This document shows, piece by piece, positions 18,504 through 25,559 of a stretch of 64,000 nucleotides of DNA; the first letter of the stretch is position 1, and every line of letters starts with the position of its first letter. The DNA comes from Ardenticatenaceae bacterium (lineage in GTDB: Bacteria > Chloroflexota > Anaerolineae > Promineifilales > Promineifilaceae). Below the pieces are notes generated by a model. The model worked only from the letters and a program-made list of their open reading frames with translations. It did no database searches and was not told the origin of the DNA. The stretch covers positions 682,001 through 746,000 of the forward strand of contig JACKBS010000005.1 of NCBI GenBank assembly GCA_020634435.1, read 5' to 3'. The position numbers and the translations under genes are program-made.

Positions 18504-19313
18504 CTAAATAACCTTTGGTGGTAGTTTATAAACTGAATTCGGCAATTGATAAATGAACGAACCCATCGTTGGCAGGCCATAAACCATGCACTGAACCAAA
18601 ATATTGAACAAGGCCACCGTGTATCCAACCCGGCTCTTAAAATAGTCCCAAACACGATGCCCCACTTTCTTGAAATGGCACACCACGGTCAATATCGACA
18701 AGACTGTTTCAATCATCATGTTGTCATTCCAGGTGCCCTTGGCACATATTTTCAAATTGGGCGGATGCCAACCCGATTTGGCAAAATGCGGGTCGGCAAA
18801 AACCAACATGCCCTCGGCGACTGCCTCGACCAAGTTCTGAAAAGCGCTGCCATCGTAAACGTTGGCTGTGTCCACATCCCAACCGACGACCAAGCCGAGA
18901 TGATTCAACAACAAACACAGCTTGCCACCGACAATCCATCGCTGGTTAGAGAGGCCTTTCTTGCTAGTCTGCTTTGCGCTGGGTCCTTCACGTCGAGGAT
19001 GAATCAATTCGATACCGTAACTATCAATAACACCAATCAAGCTGGGGTTAGCCATGAACTGCTCTACCCAGAAGCGATGGGTGTTAAACCAACGAAACAG
19101 CCGGGTCCGGTACGGCAAGCTGAGAAAGAAATGCAGCCAGTTGTTTTCCAGCCAGCGATAGAAGGCCCGCTTGCCACGCCCTTTGAGGGCAAAGAGTAAG
19201 GCAAGTGTTACAACTTCACTGGGAAAGAGCATGGCTTGGGAATGTTTGGTCGCCTTAAGCATCTTGTCATCCACCAGGCAAAACAATTTGATGATAAAAT
19301 CTTCGGTAGGCAT
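18504..19313 (-). CDS. DDE transposase of an insertion sequence (IS982/IS4-like)
   Basis: 269 residues. A helical N-terminus (FPSEVVTLALLFALKGRGKR) leads to a DDE core with VIDSYGIELIHPRR (first Asp), LVFADPHFAKSGW (second Asp) and MMIETVLSILTVVCHFKKV (Glu). The protein looks complete. The start ATG has a strong AGGAG six bases upstream, but that site is buried in a hairpin (separate entry). I could not find convincing terminal inverted repeats, so the element ends are not given. It marks the edge between the AT-rich, motif-poor first part of the window and the rest. Family name tentative; transposase identity good. Confidence 0.8.
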   Translation of the reverse strand: MPTEDFIIKLFCLVDDKMLKATKHSQAMLFPSEVVTLALLFALKGRGKRAFYRWLENNWLHFFLSLPYRTRLFRWFNTHRFWVEQFMANPSLIGVIDSYGIELIHPRREGPSAKQTSKKGLSNQRWIVGGKLCLLLNHLGLVVGWDVDTANVYDGSAFQNLVEAVAEGMLVFADPHFAKSGWHPPNLKICAKGTWNDNMMIETVLSILTVVCHFKKVGHRVWDYFKSRVGYTVALFNILVQCMVYGLPTMGSFIYQLPNSVYKLPPKVI

Positions 19314-19315
19314 TA

Positions 19316-19385
19316 GATTCTCCTTTCTGGTTTTGGTTTGTCACCTTCAGAATAGGAGAATCTGGTGCTCAACTCAAACTAGCAC
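19316..19385 (-). promoter_or_regulatory. hairpin hiding the transposase ribosome site, plus a second hairpin
   Basis: On the minus strand GATTCTCCT (19362-19354) can pair perfectly over nine bases with AGGAGAATC (19324-19316), which contains the ribosome site of the transposase three bases before its ATG. Just upstream a second stem, GGTGCT/AGCACC, spans 19363-19385. Transcripts entering from outside would fold and block translation, a known protection in IS10 and IS50; the parallel is an inference. The rest of the gene-free stretch to 19677 shows nothing I can name. Confidence 0.55.
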
Positions 19386-19677
19386 CATTAGTTTAATAGT
19401 CAAATCGCGACGAATTGAAAGATTATCATTCAATCAATATAAACAACATAATTTAGCAACTACATACTTATTAAAGTAAGAAACTTAAGACTTTAATGAC
19501 GGTTGCAAGGCAAATTTTTCTGGATGCCTCCTTATGGTGGTTCAAAAGACTTGCATATGTAACAATAAACAAGTTTCTCGCATTTTGGTGATGGCACGGC
19601 TTGCTTGCAGTCTCGCCACTATCTGCATACAAGCGCGCGGTGAGTTCATCAAGGCGATTGTTTGTATGCATAGACGG

Positions 19678-20304
19678 TTAATATTCCAACGTAGTAGTAG
19701 TATTTGGTATATGAGTAGGAGGTTTTACATGGCGCAGGTTGTACAGCGCGGTCAGGGTAATGACGACCGCTCCGATTATCTCTAGTGCGCCGTTAATGCG
19801 GAAACCGTCGGTAAATTGCGACAGTTCCGGCAGTGGAATGGCATAGAAGGTGGCAATGCGAACCAAAATGAAGCGCAAAATGACCAGCAAGCCGAGAAAG
19901 ATAAAAATGTAGCGACGCCAGCTGTGCCGCACCAGCCAGCCCAGGATGGCAACGGCAGTTACGCCCACCAGTCCAAATCCAGCCAAAAAGAGTACCTGTG
20001 CCCGCTGGCCGTATTCGTACCACCCTTGCTCCCAGGCGATGGCTTTGATAACGGCCGTAAACCACGACTGCAAATCTAGCTGCTTGTTGATTCCCAGAAA
20101 AACCAGAAAAGCGCACAGCCCTAGCCAGATGATTTGATGCACGCGTGGGTTGTCTTTGGGAAAAATGCGATGAGCAAACAAAGCACAAGCCAGGCTGCCA
20201 GCCGCCGCAATCAGGTAAAACGCAAGGGTCAGCCAGCCCATCAGTGTGGGATCGCCAGCATGAAACTCAAAAGGCACAGACGAAATCACTCTAAAAATTG
20301 ACAT
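19678..20304 (-). CDS. polytopic membrane protein of unknown function
   Basis: 208 residues with about five or six membrane segments: GWLTLAFYLIAAAGSLACAL, IIWLGLCAFLVFLGI, VLFLAGFGLVGVTAVAILG, YIFIFLGLLVILRFILV and ALEIIGAVVITLTALYNL. Between the second and third lies a conserved-looking loop NKQLDLQSWFTAVIKAIA. I do not recognise a family with a known role. It stands alone on the minus strand between the IS at 18.5 kb and the receiver gene, so the context gives no job for it. Confidence 0.7.
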   Translation of the reverse strand: MSIFRVISSVPFEFHAGDPTLMGWLTLAFYLIAAAGSLACALFAHRIFPKDNPRVHQIIWLGLCAFLVFLGINKQLDLQSWFTAVIKAIAWEQGWYEYGQRAQVLFLAGFGLVGVTAVAILGWLVRHSWRRYIFIFLGLLVILRFILVRIATFYAIPLPELSQFTDGFRINGALEIIGAVVITLTALYNLRHVKPPTHIPNTTTTLEY

Positions 20305-20384
20305 CTTTGGATCCGTAAAAGTGAAGGATACATCAGTAGATAATGCCGTCCTTGCTGCGTGTTATGAGGAACGGCCGTACAGCT

Positions 20385-20434
20385 AAAAAAAGGCTGGTTT
20401 TCCATGTTTGTGGGTATCAAACAGAAAACCAGCC
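20385..20434 (-). terminator. rho-independent terminator after the receiver gene
   Basis: On the minus strand GGCTGGTTTTC and GAAAACCAGCC form a perfect 11-bp stem (20434-20424 with 20402-20392). The inner part can extend through TGTTTG/CAAACA. A run of seven T follows (20391-20385). It lies 32 bases after the stop of the CheY-like gene and should end that transcript. Confidence 0.85.
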
Positions 20435-20465
20435 CGATATAGATCGTTTGCGTTTAATCGAACAG

Positions 20466-20846
20466 TTAGTCAGCGAAGGCAGGCACTTGCAAGCAGTGCG
20501 TTACGGCATCATTGAGCTCGCGTGTGGTGATTGGCTGAGTCAAAATGGGAAGGTTGCGCAAGCCATTCGACAGCAGTTTCAAGTGATCGGTAATGCTGGC
20601 TGTCATAACGATGATGGGCAGCTTCTTATGCTTGTCATCCGATTGGATAATCTCCATCAACGTCAGGCCGTCCATTTCCGGCATGTTAATGTCGGTGATC
20701 ATTAAATCGATCGGCATTTCCTCAAGTTTCTCCAAAGCTTCCTGTCCGTTAAGCGCAGTGATTACCTTGTGGTTGTTCCGAGAAAGCATGATGCAAAGTA
20801 ACCGATGGATCATTGGCATATCATCAACGATTAGTATATTGGCCAT
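20466..20846 (-). CDS. single-domain response regulator (CheY-like) with Gln for the conserved Lys
   Basis: 126 residues, a lone receiver domain. The acidic pair is in NILIVDDMPM and the phospho-acceptor Asp in LMITDINMPEMDG near residue 54; the Thr/Ser switch position is VMTAS. The usual KP after strand 5 reads ILTQPITTRE, so the nearly invariant Lys is Gln. That Lys contacts the phosphoryl group, so signalling may be altered or phosphorylation-independent. A GGAG site precedes the ATG, and a strong terminator follows. It neighbours an RsbW-like and an RsbU-like gene and may feed that switch, but no output domain is attached. Confidence 0.88.
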   Translation of the reverse strand: MANILIVDDMPMIHRLLCIMLSRNNHKVITALNGQEALEKLEEMPIDLMITDINMPEMDGLTLMEIIQSDDKHKKLPIIVMTASITDHLKLLSNGLRNLPILTQPITTRELNDAVTHCLQVPAFAD

Positions 20847-21220
20847 TAGGATTATCTCCTCTGTGATGATGAAGTGTTGATGACGACTTCAAATTTGTCC
20901 ACTCTGGGACAAAGTTCACTAGTCTATTCGTATATGTTTTTGGCACTCGGAAAACTTTTCTCCAAAAGAAGAATGTAGTCCCGCATCCAATTAATAGATT
21001 AAAAAGTCAAGCTTACAATCTTGTTTACGAAGACGCGTGGTTGCGGCAAGTGTTCCCAATTGATTGAAATCAAGGCTATTCGCCAGAGCAAAGTGTAAAA
21101 AAGTATGCCAAAAGAAGCGACGCCAGAGGCATGCCGCACGGCTAAATCGCTGTCTGTCGTGACTGTTTGGTAAGAGTTGCTGGGCTTTTAGTGGGTGGGT
21201 GCTAGAAAGAAAATCGTTTG
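20847..21220. other. 374-bp gene-free stretch with a short inverted repeat
   Basis: No coding frame or RNA gene is recognisable. Upstream of the receiver gene TTTGTCC and GGACAAA form a seven-base inverted repeat with a six-base gap (around 20895-20914), which could be an operator or part of a leader. The rest is AT-rich and without obvious structure. Confidence 0.4.
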
Positions 21221-21667
21221 TCAGGTCAGGTTTTTTACCAGGCGCCAGGAGTTCCCCGACGAATTGCTGTGATAATCAACCTTGTCCATCAATTCCTGAA
21301 TGAGAAACAGTCCGTAGCCACGGACTTGAGGTTCCTCGGGATTTGGTAAGGGGATGGAGGCGTATTCAAAGGAACGGCCGTTGTCAACCATCTCAACAAC
21401 CAACCGCTGCGGATTCGCCAGCATGGTGAACACAATCTGGATACGTCCGGGTAATCCGCCGTAAGCGTGTTCGATAATGTTTGTGCATACCTCATGAACG
21501 GCTAATTCAATGTTGTAAGCCAGACTATCACCACCCGCGCATGATGGTGCATTGTTCAAGATACAGGAAATACAAGGACCAATCATAGGCAAATATGCAT
21601 GTGCTGCGGGCATCTCCACCCGAAGAACATCTGACACATCTGCTGATTCAAATTGCTCTCTTGCCAT
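21221..21667 (-). CDS. RsbW-type anti-sigma factor / serine kinase (HATPase_c_2)
   Basis: 148 residues with the GHKL ATP-binding pattern: N box ELAVHEVCTNIIEHAYGG near residue 55, G1 box VEMVDNGRSF near 92, and G2 box RGYGLFLIQELMD near 118. Proteins of this type phosphorylate a Ser on a STAS-domain antagonist and otherwise hold a sigma factor or other target. Its likely partners are the STAS protein at 23431-23769 and the STAS domains fused to the glycosyltransferase at 25560-27059. The matching phosphatase is at 21904-23415, 236 bases upstream. No sigma factor gene is in the window, so the target may be something else. Confidence 0.85.
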   Translation of the reverse strand: MAREQFESADVSDVLRVEMPAAHAYLPMIGPCISCILNNAPSCAGGDSLAYNIELAVHEVCTNIIEHAYGGLPGRIQIVFTMLANPQRLVVEMVDNGRSFEYASIPLPNPEEPQVRGYGLFLIQELMDKVDYHSNSSGNSWRLVKNLT

Positions 21668-21903
21668 ACGTTTTAAGCTCCCCTTTTTGAGCTACGTGAA
21701 AGGCGCCAGCCACAAGAATTCCAAAGCAAGTTGTTCTCTTGCAAGAATGACCAATGAATTGGCATGGGCTGGAGTTTAGTTCAGCGATTAAGATAGTGGT
21801 TAAGCGTACAACCTGACCCAAATAAATATGGTTTCTCCAGGCTAATGATTTTTATATCTGTTCAACCAGAAAAAACAAGAGCAAAATTCGGCACCTGTTT
21901 CAT

Positions 21904-23415
21904 CTATCCGGTTGGTTTTAGGACCAGGATGGTGCGGTCATCCTCCTGGTATTGGCCCGCGTTAAAATCATGAATCATGGCAAAAATTTTGCTGCTTAAA
22001 TCTTTGGCTGTTTCTGTGCGCAGGGAGGATACGGCCGTTGCCAACCGATCCAGACCAAACATTTCCTCTTGCTCATTATGAACTTCATAAAGACCATCGC
22101 TGCCCACAATTAAAATGTCACACGGCTTCATAAAAAGTGTGCGTTCAGTGGTCGTCGTTTTAGGTAAAATCCCCATCGGCTCGCTATCTGCTTCAATAAG
22201 CCGAACTTTTTGGTTATCTGGGCAGTAAATGACCGGTGAGTGACCCGAATTGGCATACACAAGCCGCCCCGTCGCCGGGTCATACTGGCCCACAAATACG
22301 GTGGCAAACATATTGACCCGGGTGAAGTCTTTGTAAAGCTCGCTGTTGACCTGTTCGATGATTTGACCAGGGGTGAGAGCCGGAGTGCGCTGCATCCTGA
22401 GGCGAGTGACGCTGAGGGTCATGGCCATCAACAGCGCCGAGGCAATACCCTTGCCCGAAACGTCCCCTACGACAAACGTCAGACGGCCGTTTGGGTGCAG
22501 AAAATAATCGTAAAAATCACCACCCACATGCGAAGCGGCTTTGGAAGCGGCCCAGAAATCCAGCCCCGGCACTTGGATACGCTCTTGGGAAAAGAGCTGC
22601 GACTGCACCCGCTGCGCCAGTTCCATTTGCTGCCCCAGCCGCGCCTTGTCCAGGCTGTCCTGGTAAGAAATCACATTTTCTACCTGAGCCCCAGCATATT
22701 CAGCAATGATGCGAGCCAGTTTGATGTCTGGGGTGGTAAACGCACCTTCTAATTTGTTAACCATGCCGATAACGGCCGTTTTGGCGAAGCGCACATCCAC
22801 GGGCACCATTAAAATACTGTCTACGTCGGGATGATTATCTACTTCGCGCAAACACAAAAAACCAGCGCGTGAGCGAACCAACTCTAGGCGGAAGTCCGTT
22901 ACATCATCAATGTCTAGCAAGGCCGCCGGATATTGGTAAAAAAGAATTTGCCCCGTGTTCAGCTCTAACCAGATAAAGGTGCTTCCGATGCCCATCAAAT
23001 CGGCTGATTTGCTCAGCAGCGCCTCAAGCATTTCTTCCATGTCCAGGTAGCTGCGAGTGGTTTGGGTAAGCTGGTAAAGGGCCAGAAATTGATCCTGCGT
23101 GTCTACCAAAACGGCCGCTACGCTGTTCAGCTCCTGCTCTTGCCGGAGAATAAACTCGATTACCTGGCTTTCGACTTGCAGCATTAGCCTGGCTTCTTCC
23201 GAATAAATGCCCCCCAGCTGTAGCTCCCCTAGATGGGTTCCGTTGAGAACCACTGGCGCAGTGAGATCGGCCGTATCGCTTTCCAGGCGATTGGGCCAGC
23301 TGGCCAGCGTGCGGTTGCCATTGACGACAGCAAAAAACGTCGCCCCGGCATCCTGCCAGGCCTCGGCCATCTTATTAAAAATCTCTTTCCGAGTTGCCAG
23401 AATTGTTTCTAACAC
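21904..23415 (-). CDS. RsbU/SpoIIE-type PP2C phosphatase with GAF sensor
   Basis: 503 residues. An N-terminal region (1-100) and a GAF domain (about 110-260, starting at FLALYQLTQTTRSYLDMEEM) precede a helical linker and a SpoIIE phosphatase domain (about 285-500). The phosphatase domain includes HVGGDFYDYF and TFVVGDVSGKGIASALLMAM, where the Asp and Gly residues bind the metal pair, and SDGLYEVHNEQEEMFG near the end. Such enzymes dephosphorylate STAS antagonists in response to a signal sensed by the GAF region. The gene follows the STAS gene by 15 bases, so the antagonist and its phosphatase are co-expressed. Strong family match. Confidence 0.9.
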   Translation of the reverse strand: MLETILATRKEIFNKMAEAWQDAGATFFAVVNGNRTLASWPNRLESDTADLTAPVVLNGTHLGELQLGGIYSEEARLMLQVESQVIEFILRQEQELNSVAAVLVDTQDQFLALYQLTQTTRSYLDMEEMLEALLSKSADLMGIGSTFIWLELNTGQILFYQYPAALLDIDDVTDFRLELVRSRAGFLCLREVDNHPDVDSILMVPVDVRFAKTAVIGMVNKLEGAFTTPDIKLARIIAEYAGAQVENVISYQDSLDKARLGQQMELAQRVQSQLFSQERIQVPGLDFWAASKAASHVGGDFYDYFLHPNGRLTFVVGDVSGKGIASALLMAMTLSVTRLRMQRTPALTPGQIIEQVNSELYKDFTRVNMFATVFVGQYDPATGRLVYANSGHSPVIYCPDNQKVRLIEADSEPMGILPKTTTTERTLFMKPCDILIVGSDGLYEVHNEQEEMFGLDRLATAVSSLRTETAKDLSSKIFAMIHDFNAGQYQEDDRTILVLKPTG

Positions 23416-23430
23416 AAGCGTGCGCCAGGG

Positions 23431-23769
23431 TTACAGTGAAAATGCGGAGATCGCGTCTTCTTCGGCCGGGAATATCTCAAAAAATTTATCCAGGCGAGTG
23501 AGTTCAAAAATGATGCGCACGGATTGCTGTAAACCGCAAATATACAGGTCACCGTCCTGCATTCTAGATTGCTTGGTGCCTTGGACCAGAGTTGAAAGGC
23601 CAGTGGAATCCACAAAGTTCACGTTTTCCAGATTGACCACAACTTTGGCCGGTGGTTTGGTTGTCGCTGCATCAATCCATTGCAAAACAGAATTGGCGGT
23701 AGTGGTATCAAACCGCCCCGCCAGCTCCAAAACTTGAATATCGTTTACTTTTCTTTCGCTAATTTGCAT
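23431..23769 (-). CDS. STAS-domain anti-sigma factor antagonist
   Basis: 112 residues, a complete stand-alone STAS domain (SpoIIAA/RsbV type). The phosphorylation loop is VNFVDSTGLSTLVQ near residue 55, with the expected Ser after Asp. It should switch partners with the RsbW-like kinase: free when dephosphorylated by the RsbU-like protein, inactive when phosphorylated. It sits 11 bases after the nucleotidyltransferase fusion gene and 15 bases before the phosphatase gene, so these regulators are in the polysaccharide operon itself. Confidence 0.9.
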   Translation of the reverse strand: MQISERKVNDIQVLELAGRFDTTTANSVLQWIDAATTKPPAKVVVNLENVNFVDSTGLSTLVQGTKQSRMQDGDLYICGLQQSVRIIFELTRLDKFFEIFPAEEDAISAFSL

Positions 23770-23780
23770 ACTTCTCGTCC

Positions 23781-25472
23781 TTAATTACTTGTTCCAATCG
23801 GCCGTGGCGGGCGGGGGCCATTGGCTTGCCATCCCATACGCCACCAGGCCGGTACTGTTTGCTTTAGAATTTTCAAGTCGGCACGCCAGGTGTGCGTTGC
23901 CGTGTAGTAGGTGTCCGCGACCAAGATGCTTTCGATGCCACCCAGCTCCTGCGGTTGGACAAACCACAAACCGGTGAAACCAGCTTTCCGTTCAAACCGT
24001 TTTTGCTGCCATTCTTCCTGAATAAAACTCGTTTCTTCTTGGGTTAATGGCTTCACGCCTACTAAGGCTAGCTCACCGGTAACAACGTGCCAAAGCTGCG
24101 GCAGCCGATGGAAGTTCCACCGTTCCAGCCAACGGCCGAATTTGCTGACCTGCCCCTGTATATTCCCTGTGGCGAATTCCCAGAGGGGCAGTGGCTTCGG
24201 TGTAAATGTGCTGTTCTGCCAGGAGGATTGTACATCTGAATGATAGTATGTGGTCTTTGTTAGGATTTTGCGTTGGAAAATCAGCGACAGCAGGCCAATG
24301 AGCACCATCAGCCAACTCATTCCCAGCAGCAAGAGCAATGCGACCCCTTTTTCCAATATTTGGAATAACCCAGTATCGGAAACAGTTTGAAAGGCGCGTC
24401 CCACCAGGAATTGATCGGTGATTTGCACCGCTTTCCCGGTGGCAATATCGACCACCTGGCCTTTGTTTACCAGTCGGTTTTCTAGATTGACCAGTTGGCC
24501 GACATAGGTGCCGTTGAAAACGGCCGTATTCACAATAGTCGCTTCTTCGTCAATCACCACGTTGTTGCCAATAACGGCCGTTGGCCCCAACTGCACCCCC
24601 GCGCCAATGTAGCAGTTATCGCCCACCACCACTGGCGTTTGCAGCCGCACATTGGGATGTATCACCGTGTTGCGGCCAATCCAGACGCCCTCGGCCACCT
24701 TGCGGCTGTGCTGCCAGGTAGTGTGCAGGGTAGGTTGGCTGTTTTCTTCAGCCTGAGTCGTTGCGCCGTTGCTGGTGCCATTACTCATCAACGATTTCTG
24801 AAAAGATTGAAATGCACTGAACGACAAAAGATCGTTCCAATAAGCCTGGCTCTCATAGGCACAAACGGGCACGCCTTTTTCCAGCAGCATCGGAATGAGC
24901 TGGCTGTGAATATCCATGTGCTTCCCGGCAGGAATAAGGGAGATAATTTCTGGGCCTAGGAGGTATAAGCCGGTGTTGTATTGGAAACGGCCGTTTTCTG
25001 TGGTCTGTTCCTCTGGACAAACCCGACCGGACGGGTCAACCAAGACTTTGCGGCTTTCGTCAGAACCTTCTGCGCTTGTGAGCACGGTCAAACAGGCGCT
25101 GTGCGACTGGTGAAAAGCTACCAGCTTTTCTACATCAAAATCGATCACCGTATCGCCCGGAACGACCAGCAGCAAATCATCTCCGACCACGGAAGATGCT
25201 TGCCGCACAGCGCCACCATCACCCAAAGCCCTTCTTTGCAGCAAATAATCCAGCTGCACGCCCCAGCGCTCGCCCTTGCCCAAGTAAGACTCAATGTGTC
25301 CGGCCTGGTTGTAGAGGGCCACCCAAATATGCTTTTGGTCTTGCCGGGCCAATAATTCCAGCGGGTAAAGCATTAGTGGCCGATTGGCTACTGGCAGCAG
25401 TGGGGCAGGCACCATATTTGTTACTGGCTGCAATTTGTCGGATTCGCCTGTGGCTAAGAGTAAAATTTGCAC
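23781..25472 (-). CDS. fusion: sugar-1-phosphate nucleotidyltransferase, LbH repeats, degenerate sugar-transferase domain
   Basis: 563 residues. Residues 1-230 resemble sugar nucleotidyltransferases (NMVPAPLLPVANRPLMLYPL, LGDGGAVRQA, LLVVPGDTVIDFD), though the usual GGxGTRL start reads ATGESDKLQP. Residues about 265-350 are left-handed beta-helix hexapeptides (VWIGRNTVIHPNVRL, VVVGDNCYIGAGVQLGPTAV). After a membrane segment near 375-400 (LLLLLGMSWLMVLIGLLSLI) the end resembles a bacterial sugar transferase: FHRLPQLWHVVTGELALVGV parallels DELPQLWNVLKGDMSLVGPRP, but the Asp-Glu and the KFR segment are missing. So the C-terminal part is probably not a working phosphoglycosyltransferase. It may anchor or regulate. 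Confidence 0.75.
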   Translation of the reverse strand: MQILLLATGESDKLQPVTNMVPAPLLPVANRPLMLYPLELLARQDQKHIWVALYNQAGHIESYLGKGERWGVQLDYLLQRRALGDGGAVRQASSVVGDDLLLVVPGDTVIDFDVEKLVAFHQSHSACLTVLTSAEGSDESRKVLVDPSGRVCPEEQTTENGRFQYNTGLYLLGPEIISLIPAGKHMDIHSQLIPMLLEKGVPVCAYESQAYWNDLLSFSAFQSFQKSLMSNGTSNGATTQAEENSQPTLHTTWQHSRKVAEGVWIGRNTVIHPNVRLQTPVVVGDNCYIGAGVQLGPTAVIGNNVVIDEEATIVNTAVFNGTYVGQLVNLENRLVNKGQVVDIATGKAVQITDQFLVGRAFQTVSDTGLFQILEKGVALLLLLGMSWLMVLIGLLSLIFQRKILTKTTYYHSDVQSSWQNSTFTPKPLPLWEFATGNIQGQVSKFGRWLERWNFHRLPQLWHVVTGELALVGVKPLTQEETSFIQEEWQQKRFERKAGFTGLWFVQPQELGGIESILVADTYYTATHTWRADLKILKQTVPAWWRMGWQANGPRPPRPIGTSN

Positions 25473-25559
25473 AGCAGATAGTTCCTGTTTTCCGTCGTCC
25501 CGGTGTCGCGCTTTTTGGTGTTAGAGCCCTTAAAGCAAGTAGCAAATGCTTCAGGGTGG

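Noticed and set aside
18424..19420. Terminal inverted repeats of the IS982/IS4-like element
   Set aside because: Several partial matches were tried by eye, but none was long or exact enough to fix the element ends.
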